Source: Dipteris shenzhenensis (Eukaryota > Polypodiophyta > Polypodiopsida > Gleicheniales). Taken from it: DNA of 64,000 nucleotides. Position 1 is the stretch's first letter; each line of letters opens with the position of its first letter. The notes beneath the pieces were generated by a model, which was given only the letters and a program-made list of their open reading frames with translations, was not told where the DNA came from and ran no database searches. The position numbers were made by a program, and so were the translations under genes. Location: NCBI GenBank assembly GCA_047967505.1, contig CM106539.1; one strand, given 5' to 3'. Below are positions 34,696-44,949 of the stretch, one piece after another.

Positions 34696-34983
34696 TACCC
34701 CTCTCTTGAAACAGCAAACCACAGTTTGATGTCCCAAAACACAGGAGTGAGCATGAAATATAGCATAAAAGAGTATACAAGAAAGCCACAGCTATAGTAA
34801 ACAGAGACACTGAAAATATGGCTAGGAGAGGCATGCATCCATCCATATACACTGCTCAAAATCTATGTGATCCTCGTCGATCAATAGTCAAGATGCATCA
34901 ATATCATGAAGTCTCACAGCAGAAATACTGTCAGCTCAGTATCTCAGGTGAAACATACAGTGTCATCAAGCGACCTTATGAAA

Positions 34984-37596
34984 TCACGGTGAGCCCGTCT
35001 GTACTGAGGGAGTGGAGGTGCTACCCCCCCTCTCGAACACCAAATAATGCTCCCATTTGCTTTTGTGGTCTAAGACATAGCATTCAAACATATCCAAGAT
35101 GGTAGAGTTTTCCTCCTCCGATTGTCCATCAGACTGAGGGTCAAAAGATGACGAAAATTTCAGCGTAGTGCCCATATTTTCAAACAGCCCTCTCCAAAAG
35201 AGGCTGGTCATCCTCATATCTCTATCACTGATTATGGATTCAGGCATCCCATGATACTTGAAGACATGCTGCAGAAACAATTTGGCCATTTGATCTGCTG
35301 TAATTTTCTTTCTTACTAGCACAAAGTGGGCTTGTTTGCTAAACCTGCAAATTATTGTCCACAATCCATCATGTCCAGTGGGAGTACGTGGAAGATCAAA
35401 CACAAAATCCATAGCTATGCTTTGCCATGGTCTATCCGGAATTGGCAAAGGGTGTAACAATCCAAGTGCCTTCTGCTTGTCAAACTTTACTTTCTGACAA
35501 ACCATGCATGTTCTCACATATTCTTCCACATCTTTCCTCAAAGATGGCCAATAAAAGTATTGCTCCACTGCTGTAATTGTTGCTGTAGTTCCCCTATGTC
35601 CTGCATATGGAGGATCTTTCGTCACATCTAACACATTGTTGTAAGCAATGCTGACTGCTGAAACACTGGGTTTCTTGGAGACTGCTTCAGGCTGTGGTTT
35701 CCTGGAAAGTGCATCAGCCACGACATTTTTGTTACCCGGCACATGTACAATTTGAAAATGAAACATTGAGAGGAAGTTAGCCCATCTCATGTGCTTTTCA
35801 GATAATTTTCTCTGCGTGAGAAAATATCTAAGTGACTGATGATCTGTCTGCACATAAAAATCAGCTCCAAGAAGGTAATGTTTCCATGTGGTCAAAGCAT
35901 GTATCACTACTAACATTTCCTTCTCGTATGTCTGCAAGTACAATTCAGCATCTTTGAGAACTCTACTCTCATATGCAACCACTCTGCCATCCTGCATCAA
36001 AGTGCCTCCTACGCTGTTCCCACATGCATCACAAGTTACAGCAAAGGGTTTTGCAAGATCTGGCAAGATAATAACGGGTTCAAAACACAACTTTTGCTTC
36101 AGCTCTTCAAAAGCTGCATTTTCCTTTGGTCCCCACTGAAACAATACAGCTTTCTTTTGTAAAGCATGCAAGGGAGAAGCAATTTCTGCAAAGTACTTTA
36201 TAAACCTCCGAAAGTATGAACACAACCCAAGAAAGCTTCTGACTTCATGCAGATTTTTCAAAATTGGCCAACTCCTTAAGGCCTCAACTTTTGCAGGATC
36301 CATCTTGACTCCATCCTTTGACACTATATGACCGAGAAAATGAATCTCATGCATAAAGAACTCACTTTTCTTGGTGTTTATTAATAGCTTGTGTCTTTTC
36401 AACTCTTGAAACACAATAGTGAGGTGTTTCCTGTGCTCCTGCTCATTTTTCAAGAACACAATGATGTCATCGAAGAAAGTGCCCACAAACTTTCTATGTG
36501 CTCTAAAAATTATGTCCATCATTCTATTGAAAGTGGCAGGTGCATTAGTCAAACGAAAAGGCATCACAAGGAACTCATATAAGCCAAATGAAGTGCGGAA
36601 GGCAATCTTGTAGACATCTTCAGGCCGTATTCTTATCTAATGGTATCCACTTTTAAGGTCAATACGACTGAACATTGAGGAACCTTCCAACCGATCCAAT
36701 ATATCATCAATGCGTGGAATTGGAAAACGGTTCTTAATTGTGACTTTATTCAAAGCCCTATAATCAATACACATTCTCCAACTGCCATCCTTCTTTTGCA
36801 CAAGCAACACAGGGGAATAGTAAGGAGAATTACTTGGCTGTATTAATTCCTTTTCCAAGAGTTCCTTTACTTGTGACATTATCTCTTCCTGTTGTGCCTT
36901 ACTGACACGATAGGGAGGTATATTAGGCGATGAACTTCCTGGAATTATATCAATTTGATGATCCTCAGGCCTCGTGGGAGGTAATTTTTAAGGAAGTGTA
37001 TCTGAGAAACAATCCTGAAAATCTGAAATAAAAGCAGTCCTTTCTCCATCTAAAGCAGAAAGAGTAGAGCCTCCCTGAACTGGTTGGCTGTCCTCTTCGA
37101 CAAAAATCAAGTATGCTGAAATATGACGCTTTATTACATTGGAAATACAAGAAGCTGAAACTACAGGGATGGACTCCCCATTCAAATTTACATCAAGTAT
37201 AAAATTTTTGCCTCTATAAGTTAAAGAAATCTTCTTGTTTCTCATCCGCACATCAGCCCCCACCTTGTACATCCAAGGCATCCCAAGCAAAGCATCACAC
37301 TCTGGCAAAGGCATAATGTAGAAGTCGTATGCATCCTGATATCCCTGGATATACATCCTCAACTTGCCAATGATAGGAGTGATAGGTGTGTTGAGTTCAG
37401 GGTTGGCCATATCACACATGCCGGATGGCCCCATTTCCTCAGGCTTGATGCCGAGCCTTCCTGCCATATCAGGAGTTATGAAATTCGCCTTTGCCCCAGA
37501 ATCAAAGAAAAACAAACAATTCTGATTTCTGATTTTTCCCCATGCTCTGCACATCTCAGTCTTTTTCGTTTCTTCTTCATCATGTGCATGTGGCAA
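34984..37596 (-). pseudogene. Ty3/gypsy pol: protease, RT, RNase H, integrase; broken
   Basis: Read right to left. Protease: FFDSGAKANFITPDM, where DSG is the catalytic triplet, with ALLGMPWM downstream, ending in an in-frame TAA at 36990-36988. [21 protein letters not shown], then a TAG near 36640, PFRLTNAPATF and an FFDDIIVF catalytic box (usually YxDD). RNase H: FAVTCDACGNSVGGTL, TDHQSLRYFL and GNKNVVADALSR. Integrase: AGHRGTTATI with RTCMVCQ (zinc finger, first His apparently lost with a deletion before it), MDFVFDLPR and SDRDMRMTS. Coding breaks off after SKWEHYL near 35050, before the end of integrase. No chromodomain is visible. At least two stops and two deletions make it non-functional. 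Confidence 0.88.
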
Positions 37597-37608
37597 ACTC
37601 CGATCAGC

Positions 37609-38454
37609 CTATTTATCACCATTCTTATCATCATCTGACCTGACTCTTTTCTTGGATGGGCAATCATAAGAGCGGTGTCCCTCTCCTTTGCATATAAAAC
37701 ATTTGTTTTTCCCCATGAGTGACTTTTTCTCTTCATCAGATAACTTGGTACAGGGCTGTTTATTAGGCTGTCCACGCCTTTGACCAGCTTTGAATTGGGC
37801 TTTTTCTCCCTTTTGAAACGGTCGTTTGCCATAATTTTTATTTTCAAATTTGATGTCCTTATCCTGGTGTTTGGCAGCCCGTTTGTTGTCTTCTTTCTTG
37901 CTGTCCATAAAGCCCAAATTCTTCTCCTGCATCCATGCATATGCTGTCCTTGCATTCTCAATTAATTGAGTCATAGAACCCACCTTGGTTTTGATGCAAT
38001 AATCACGTAGCTCACTAGGCAATCCACAACAGTACCTCTCTATTTGCTCTTTCAAAGAAACATGCCTGTAAGAGCTCAATGGCAGCAAAACATCCCAAAA
38101 CCTCTGGGTGTAATCATCAAGATTCTTGCAAAGTTTGTATGACAAGTCATGCCAGTGTGAAAGTACTTCAACTTCAAAAGTTGGAGTAAGCCAAGTAGAA
38201 GAGAACACTTGCTTAAATTCCAGCCAAGTAGCAGGTGCATCTCCCTGAAGCATAAGGTTGGTGTACCACTTAAGTGCATTGCCTTTCAAAAATGTGGCGA
38301 CCTTCCTCATCTTGGATGCTTCTGTAAACAAACCCCCAAGAAAGAAGGAATGTGAGGGCTTTGTACCTGTCCTGTACTCCATTATATGTATCAAACTTCA
38401 AAGAGGAATGTGTAGGCCATCTTCTGGTGGTTCTAGTGATGCCCTATAGGCCAT
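37609..38454 (-). pseudogene. Ty3/gypsy gag with CCHC knuckle; frameshifted at its start
   Basis: A 261-codon frame (38394-37609) contains the retrotransposon gag core: FLKGNALKWYTNLM, WLEFKQVFSSTW, LDDYTQRFWDVLLP and ERYCCGLPSELRDYC. A lysine-rich linker and a CX2CX4HX4C knuckle, CFICKGEGHRSYDC, near the end follow. The likely original start is the ATG at 38454-38452, but one or more frameshifts between 38394 and 38454 separate it from the core. Sequence to its right changes to an unrelated plus-strand element, so the 5' LTR and leader of this element are missing. Confidence 0.82.
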
Positions 38455-38673
38455 GGTATGTGCCTTGTAGGCGTAAGTGTAGGCACTTGTAGTGTTAGTG
38501 CCTTTTAGGCCACATAGGACACTTAGTCCTATGTGACACCTAGGACACTTAGTCCTAGGTCTAGGTACAAGTACCTTGTACTTCTATCTTTTCATTATCT
38601 AGATTTGACATGACGGGCATTCTTCTACGACTCTTTGCTGCCTGTACTCTCTCTCTTCTATCCGATCCTACAG

Positions 38674-38686
38674 TGGTATCAAAGCG
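38674..38686 (+). other. Primer binding site, initiator tRNA-Met type
   Basis: TGGTATCAAAGC matches the usual plant LTR-retrotransposon PBS TGGTATCA(G/A)AGC, complementary to the 3' end of initiator tRNA-Met. It marks the end of the 5' LTR just upstream and fixes the plus orientation of the copia part. Confidence 0.7.
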
Positions 38687-38730
38687 AGGCTTGACTCGTC
38701 TTCCTACCCCCGGACTCCCTGCATTCCCTT

Positions 38731-39300
38731 CCGTACAGTTGTACTCAGCCTACACCGTACATCTCTCCGTACAGGCGGTCGAACTCCCTGCATTTCCTTC
38801 CGTACAGTCGTACTCAGCTTGCGCCGTACATCTCTCCATACAGGCGTACGAAAGGTCTGGTACCTGTTTCGTACTGCATTCAGTACTTGCGCCGTACAAC
38901 CCGTACGTGAGCAGACGTACAGATCCGTATCTGCATCGCCGTACAGCAGATACGGACTATGACTCCGTACATTTTCCTACTTGACACGCCGTACCTGCAC
39001 GTGGAAACGTACCTGCTTCAGTACTTTCGTACCTGAGTTCAATACATCATAACTGCACGTATATCGTCCGTACTATTCCGTACATCGTACCTATGCTGTG
39101 CACCGTACATTGGAGCTGCTCCATACAACTGTACACAGCAGATGTCCATACAACTCCCGTACAACGTACCTGTTCCGTACATCACCGTACAAGGGTTCGT
39201 ACAGGTTTCGTACAATTGTACACCTCGCATCCGTACAGCCGTACATTGGATTCCGTACTGTTCCGTACGACTGTTCAGTACCTACGCCGTACGTTGTACT
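38731..39300 (+). promoter_or_regulatory. Very dense GTAC cluster in the copia leader
   Basis: By hand count, 39 GTAC tetranucleotides in 570 bp (about two expected), most as CCGTAC or CGTACA/CGTACC. They lie between the PBS and the gag start, so they belong to the transcribed leader. GTAC is self-complementary, so both strands carry the motif. Confidence 0.6.
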
Positions 39301-39439
39301 TGTTTCAAGATTTGGTTCAGGACTGTCACATTGTGCCACGTCATCACTCAGGTCAACAAAATTTGGGGTTTTTTGTGTTGGGAGTTCAATTTCAACTGGT
39401 GTTTGGAACAGTAACTCATACTTTTGCACCTTCAAGCCT

Positions 39440-39570
39440 TGAGGCTATACATTGAGTCACATTTGCAGGACATTGAGTCAGATTTTTTCAAACATTGAGT
39501 CACTTCTGCAAGACATTGAATCAGATTTGCATACATTGGGTCACATTTGCAAAAATTGCAGTAAAATTTG
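39440..39570. repeat. Short tandem repeats in the copia leader (ATTGAGTCACATTTGCA)
   Basis: The word ATTGAGTCA(C/G)ATTT(T)GCA is repeated about five times at 25-30 bp spacing between 39450 and 39560, ahead of the gag start. TTTGCC-rich words follow to 39720. Function unknown. Confidence 0.6.
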
Positions 39571-39820
39571 GGGCTTTTCTACATTTGCCCTCTTTTTAGC
39601 CTATTTGCCCTCATTAAATTTGGGGCTTTTGCCAGATTTGCCGTTTTTTGCAGTGAACATTGCCTGTCATAGTCACATTTGGGTCAGATCTGCATTTGCC
39701 CTTCGATTTGGGTCTGAAATTTGTAGATATTTGCTGTCATTTTTTAAACAGCCAGCTTTTTGCAGTGATAGCCTTGAGGCTTTTGGGTTTTCAGGTCCTT
39801 TTCAGGATATCACATTTGCT

Positions 39821-40492
39821 ATGGGTGGGAACAATCAAGATTTATTTGGAGTTCTTCATGAAGATGATAAGTTGGATGGCACCAACTATCCGATGTGGTC
39901 TTATCTCATGAAACATATTCTTGTTGCAAAGCATTTGTGGAATATTGTTTCTGGGGCTGATCTGAGGCCAGCCAATGCTACAGTGGTTGCCTCTACTGCT
40001 GGTCCTTCTGCAGGGGGTACTCCTCCTGATGTCTCTTCCTCTAGCACTCCTGCTGCTGCTCTTCCAACTCAAGAACAGTCAAGATGGGATGCAAGAGATG
40101 CAAATGCACATTCATGCATTGCTTTATCATGCAAGAGAATCATTATTCCACACATCCGGTCCTGCAGGACAGCAAAGGATGTTTGGGATAAATTAGCTTC
40201 TCTCTATCAGATTCTGTCTCACCTGGAATGGCATGATCGACAGTCTCTGATGAATAATTCTTTGAGGGCTGAAAGCATTCACTGGTCCAAAGCTTTTCAG
40301 CCTTCACTTGCTTTACAGGAACCTCGTTGTTCTTACTTTATTTCTTTTAAAGGGATCAATACTGTTGCTGATGTTATTCATGATGATGGCTCTATGCTTC
40401 CCTTTTCTCTGACAGCCACACAGTATGGTTTGGGTTCTCATTATCATACTTTGTGGCAGCAAATCACTTGTACGCTTCGCCTTTGGTTTTGA
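39821..40492 (+). CDS. Chimeric ORF: copia gag N-terminus fused to LINE ORF2 C-terminal segment
   Basis: From ATG 39821 the first ~130 residues are copia gag of the UBN2 type: KLDGTNYPMWSYLMKHIL, LWNIVSG, a Ser/Ala/Pro linker, then RDANAHSCIALSCKRIIIP and TAKDVWDKLASLYQ. At 40210/40211 the frame passes without interruption into LINE ORF2 (SHLEWHDRQSLMNNSLRAES, WSKAFQPSLALQEP, GINTVADVIHDDGSM) and stops at 40490-40492 after a frameshift relative to other LINE copies. The ORF is open from further upstream (39452), but the gag ATG is the credible start. Whether it is expressed is unknown. Confidence 0.7.
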   Translation: MGGNNQDLFGVLHEDDKLDGTNYPMWSYLMKHILVAKHLWNIVSGADLRPANATVVASTAGPSAGGTPPDVSSSSTPAAALPTQEQSRWDARDANAHSCIALSCKRIIIPHIRSCRTAKDVWDKLASLYQILSHLEWHDRQSLMNNSLRAESIHWSKAFQPSLALQEPRCSYFISFKGINTVADVIHDDGSMLPFSLTATQYGLGSHYHTLWQQITCTLRLWF

Positions 40493-41213
40493 TTCCCCCT
40501 TCGGAATTCCAAGATTAGATGATTGGACATTGACTTTCCTCCTCTCGTCCTTTAAGGCTATCTCAGATTATTGTGCCTGCATTATACAAAATTCTTTTGC
40601 CTCAACCCTGGGTTTCAGAAAGGGGTAATTCTCTTTGGCGAATGCATCGTCCAGCTAAGTGGCAGGGGAAATTACTGCGGCAACTTTGGGCATACAAGGT
40701 TCCACTTCGACAACAGGTTTTTATATGGTGAGTGCTTCTGGGAATTTTTCCGGCCCGTAGGCGCATTGCTCCTGCTTTATGTCATCAATGTCTGATTTCT
40801 CCATTTATTTTGGCATTGCCCGTCTTCTCGGCAGTTTTTGGATTCTCTTCGAAAGATGCTACGAGCGAGATTCCCGACTCTTCTCTTCGGGAAATTTTTC
40901 TGGCTCTTTGGTTTTCATCCATAGTGACCGGAGTTTCATCTTTTCTTTGTTTGGGGGCTCACTATTGGCCACTTTGGACTTTATGGACAGACCGCAATTG
41001 TAAAGTCTTTAGTGATCCCAATTTTTCTTTGTTTGCTTTCTTTAAGCATTCTCTGCAGCAATCTTTCTTTGATTGCTTGCAAACTCGCCAGAAATATCAG
41101 GATGTATATTTGGCTTACACTGAGATCTTCAGTTGATCTATTTTCTAGCGCCTCTTTTCTGAGGTGACTATTCTTGTAATACAATCAATCAAAGCTTCAA
41201 CTAAATTTAAAAA

Positions 41214-41214
<1 letters not shown>
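40493..41214 (+). pseudogene. LINE ORF2 end and 3' UTR of the chimera
   Basis: Frame-broken continuation of the LINE part: RLIPP-type region, LRQQVF, a damaged CH..C zinc end, YWPLWTLWTDRNCKVFSD and LAYTEIFS with stop near 41135, then 3' UTR to AAATTTAAAAAA and (TG)n. Confidence 0.8.

Positions 41215-41282
<68 letters not shown>
41215..41282. repeat. (TG)n tract after the chimera
   Basis: Pure TG except for one CG. Confidence 0.95.
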
Positions 41283-41286
<4 letters not shown>

Positions 41287-41391
41287 GGAAGCTTTTAATT
41301 ACTGCTTTTAGTTATGAATAGTGGCTGTCCCACTCTAGGACAGCTATGAATATACATGCTTTCTTAATGCAAAATTCATTTTACAAAAAAA
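41283..41391 (+). mobile_element. LINE 3' stub (~109 bp) with TGTA-type tail
   Basis: The segment with GGACAGCTATGAATATACATGC...TTTTACAAAAAAA resembles the LINE 3' UTRs here (GCAGCTATGAATGTAATTATT in LINE E). It sits directly between a TG tract and a following GTGTATGTATGTATG tract. It is probably another extremely 5'-truncated insertion. Confidence 0.6.
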
Positions 41392-41535
41392 GTGTATGTA
41401 TGTATGTCTACCTACCTATCTATCTATGCATCTGTACGTACGTATGTATGTATGTATAAGTATATACATAAGACACACAAACGCACGCGCACGCGCACAT
41501 ATATAAATATTTATTTATTTATTTACACACATTTT
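41392..41535. repeat. Mixed simple repeats (TGTA, CTAC, ACGC, ATTT)
   Basis: (TGTA)n, CTACCTACC/CTATCTATC, TACGTACGTATG, then GCACGCGCACGCGCAC and ATTTATTTATTT. These are degenerate relatives of a TG tract. Confidence 0.8.
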
Positions 41536-41589
41536 TGTGAAATTCTCATTTTATATTACATCCAAAAGAGGAACATGCAATGAAATCAG

Positions 41590-42745
41590 AAGAAGGCATT
41601 ATGAGACAAGCAAGCGAGAGAATCTATCCGACAAGCACACAAACAATCATAAAACGATTGTCGTGTAGTTACGTCCGAAAAAAGTCAAACTTCAAGAAAG
41701 TGGAATCATCAAAGACTCCATGATTTTTGTCCTTCTATATAGTCCAAAGTTCCAAATAACGAACCCACGTGAAGAAAAAGTCAAAACATGTCGACATGGA
41801 TAGATACCAAATAGCCAAAAATGCTAAAGCAATCAGTACAAAATCGTGCCTAGAGACGCTGCTCAAGAAGAATAAAAAGTCATGAGTCTCAAGACAATGC
41901 CAAAAAATGTGAGACAAGGATTCCCTTGAAGCCAAACATCTGTGATAGACACCAAGAGCAATATGTCTTCGTGCCAAGAGTTGACTGAAAGGAAAAAAAC
42001 ACCAAGAGTCACTCGCCACAAAAAGACATGTTGACAAAGTGGCAATTTGCAGCTCCAAAGCTGCCCCAATCTTTTCCTCTACCACTTGAGATTACGATTC
42101 ATAACCCAAATCCGATTTGCCCTATTTGATACCCACGGTGAAGGCATCAAGACCATGTACCAATTGGCCACGATGATATCAGCCAACAATAATGGACTAC
42201 CTGAACCTTGGCAATATAGAGCCCAATCCTTAAGACGAGAAGTAAGCTCCAGCTTTGACACTGATAGGAAACATTGAAGCATCTGAGAAAAATAATGCCA
42301 AAGGGGTCGATAATGCAGCCCCAATCCATACTGTCTAACTGCCAAGGGAAAAGTACCATCAGCATGAAGCACATCCCCCACAAACCGCATTCCTTTGGAT
42401 AGAAATGAAATAAGATCATCTAGGTTCCTGCAAGGCCAGTGGACGAGGAAACACCTTGGACCAATGTAAACTCTCAGCCCGTAAGGAGTTTCCTTCGGGA
42501 GAGGTGCAGCCTTGCCATTTAAGATTGGAGAGTATTTCTTTCTGATCCGAAAACATTCGAGAGGAAAAAGGGCATCCCTTAACTAACCATCAATATATTC
42601 TATCATAAAGTCCATTGAGAGGGCTGCCAATGCCGAAAAATATGAGTGGTCAAATGTAATAGCAAATAACCCACCATAGTAGCCCAAGGCTGATCACCCT
42701 GTATAAATTCCAGCATCATTTTCCCTTTATGTTCCAAAATATGTA
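41590..42745 (-). mobile_element. 5'-truncated LINE (minus strand)
   Basis: Minus-strand pieces match ORF2 of the LINE family: HKGKMMLEFIQGDQPWATM near 42720-42610, FVGDVLHADGTFPLAVRQYGLG near 42390-42290, ARRHIALGVYHRCLASRES with FWHCLETHDF near 41980-41880 and WVRYLELWTI near 41740. Frames are broken. The truncated 5' end is at an (AC)n/(AT)n tract (42745-42770), which is (TG)n on the element strand. Confidence 0.75.
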
Positions 42746-43859
42746 CACACACACACATATATATATCTATAAAACATGGGATCAAGCCCTATAACTTAAG
42801 CCCATGACTACAAGTGCCTACATGTGAGTAAGTTATTTCCAGATTGTCTATGTCTGATGTACTGCACTTGATGTCAATTCTTTCTCACATTGCAGTCTCT
42901 CTCCCATTTTTCTTTTCTTAACTTCTCTCCATTTTCGTGTCCTCATAGTAAAGTTTTCTATCAGTTATAGATACCTCCCATCACTCAGAGTAAACTTTTC
43001 ATGTCCTCGGAGTAACTTTTCTATCGGTTATAGATAACTACCATCACTCATGTGGAGGACATCACTCCTGTCTAGCACATCTACAAAAATATGAGATCAT
43101 GCATTCTCTATATCAGTCATTTGATTGGCAGATGCCGCATTCAAGGCCTCTTCTACAAGCAGCCCTGCTGTAACAGAGCACTGGAATACTCTAAAATATA
43201 TATATTGCAAAATCCTGCTATAAGACAGTAAACTCATGCAGAACAGTTGAAGTTTGGAAGTGATTACAAGAGTTATTATGTGAAAGGTTCAAAAAACCCA
43301 TATAGAAACCAATTGTTCAAGTAAGAAGATCTGCATTATTTCAATGCAAAAAGGTTGGGAGAGCTAGCAAGAGATGCGCTTCAAGTCCTTCCAGTCCCAA
43401 AAGCATGATTTAAGCATGAATGTTTATTGTAATTCATCCCTTTATCATCTCGATGCAAGCTTATTGATAAATATATACCTTTGTAAGACTACAATATGTC
43501 CAATCATACAAATTTAGATTTTTTTGTTGTTCTAAAGACCAAAAACCTACACAAAGAATAAAAGAGAAAATGAAAGAGAAGAAAACAGAGGTAAACAAAA
43601 ACTTTTATGAAAAACAAAAGGAAGACATACTTAGCAAGCAAAGCAACACTTCTGTCGTCATCAGTGCCCAAGCATAAGCAGCTATATTGGGTTTCTAAAG
43701 ACCCACGAAGTCTCTTGGACAAACCCAATGCTTACTAAAATACATCAAATAAACAAAAGAGAGAAAACAAGAAATAAAGAAGAAAGGAAAAAGGAAAAAG
43801 GTGACTAAGCAAAAATAAACAAGCAAGTCAAGAAACAAAATCTTCCAAAAAACAGGAAT

Positions 43860-43863
<4 letters not shown>
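42746..43863. other. Intron DNA without recognised genes
   Basis: A/T-rich. It contains short direct repeats such as TTTTCTATC(A/G)GTTATAGATA near 42955 and 43018. No domain is visible in any frame. Confidence 0.4.

Positions 43864-43864
<1 letters not shown>

Positions 43865-43896
<32 letters not shown>
43865..43896. repeat. (CT)n microsatellite
   Basis: Sixteen CT units just downstream, on the host gene's strand, of the membrane exon donor. Confidence 0.95.
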
Positions 43897-43901
<5 letters not shown>

Positions 43902-43938
43902 AAAACATAAAAAGCTTATGGAAAGCCAAGATAAATAC

Positions 43939-44187
43939 CTGATTCGTACTGATAAGATAAAGATGGAAAATTGTAAGTCCCCCCACAAACCATACAGCAA
44001 TAAATGAGTAGACCATTAAAACCACAGAAGCTGGAGACTTTGCCATTGCCTGCCACACCGTGCGGGTGTTGCCTGTTTCCGGATCCCCATCCATGAGGAA
44101 CTTGATAAGCAGTGCTGAAAACGCGAAAACGTAAATGCATAGGAGAGTCGTCGAAGAGACAAACATAAAGAAGAACCTGTAATTTCT
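43939..44187 (-). CDS. Protein S-acyltransferase (DHHC family), transmembrane exon
   Basis: An 83-codon, phase-0 exon. The acceptor is AAATTCAG (AG at 44189-44188) and the exon opens RNYRFFFMFVSSTTLL, which continues directly from CIGK at the end of the DHHC exon. Two membrane segments are visible: FFFMFVSSTTLLCIYVFAFS at residues ~5-24 and ASVVLMVYSFIAVWFVGGLT at ~53-72, with a short acidic loop between. It ends HLYLISTNQ at CAG|GTATTTA (donor at 43938). These are membrane helices 3 and 4 of the usual four-helix PAT fold, which hold the acyl chain next to the cytosolic DHHC domain. No frameshift or stop is present, so the exon looks functional. Confidence 0.9.
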
Positions 44188-44949
44188 CTGAATTTCAAAA
44201 GGTGACATGTCTTAGAACATGATTGACCTTTTGTTTGACAGCTGGACGAGACCATGACAATGTCTTGAGATTTAGAAATCGCCAAGAGAGAGTCACAGTA
44301 CAAACACAAAACAAAGGAACTCACAGAGGAATTTTACAACGGCAGAAACAATAACAGTTATACTGTAATGAAAGAGCCTGCACAAGCTGAACATGTACAA
44401 TGTTTACACAGTGAAATAAAACAAGTGTCCTTCGACACATTATCCAACCATGGTGGAGCCTTTAAATTGAGTGGCATAATTAACCTCCTCAAAGAATTGT
44501 TATTGGTTCTCATTCCTTGAATGCAGTGGACAAGCATAAACATTCCGTGGCTCTTACCTCCTTCAATAGAGTGCTTTTACCTGCTTGGGAATATGTTGAA
44601 ACAGCTCTTTCGTAAATTCATGTTCATCTTAAAATCCCTGGACTATGCTAGCTTTAAACATTCTAGCCTCTTCAACAAGGTTTTCATTGTGCTTGGACAG
44701 AATGAGTCACAAGCAATGTTTTGCTCGTGATCAAGATTCAGTGAGCATGTTGTGGCACAGGTGTTTTGGGCATGTATCACTCTGACAGAACCAATATTAT
44801 GAAACTCGGAAAACAAAGCAGGTCAAAAAATGCAGAGATGACTTTTTCCATCAATAACGTTTACGTACTTTTCAGTCAATGTTGACTTTTGACGACTTGG
44901 TCAACGGTTGCTCTTTACCAGCCGACCAGCGTATGCTAGTCAGCAGCCC

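Larger units (their letters stand above)
38460..41214 (+). mobile_element. Chimera: copia 5' end and gag joined to a LINE 3' end
   Basis: Left part: the end of an LTR-like segment (with two AGGACACTTAGTCCTA repeats at 38514 and 38543), a primer binding site, a GTAC-rich leader and a copia gag. Right part: from about 40211 the sequence is LINE ORF2 C-terminal coding (matching LINE A from about 19660), then the zinc-binding end, stop near 41135, TTGTAATACAATCAATC and (TG)n. The two parts are fused in one reading frame. No copia protease, integrase or RT is present. Confidence 0.75.
12101..43938 (-). other. Giant intron (31.8 kb) of the DHHC gene
   Basis: The stretch between CAG|GTATTTA (donor, intron begins 43938) and TTTTACAG|ACAACATA (acceptor, exon begins 12100) must be one intron, because the flanking exons join in phase 0 exactly across the conserved STNQ/TTYE boundary. 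It is 31,838 bp long and made mostly of LINE copies plus one gypsy element and a copia-derived chimera. Most of the LINE copies lie antisense to the host gene. Segments 12101-12985, 14226-15300 and 42750-43860 contain no recognisable gene. Confidence 0.85.
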
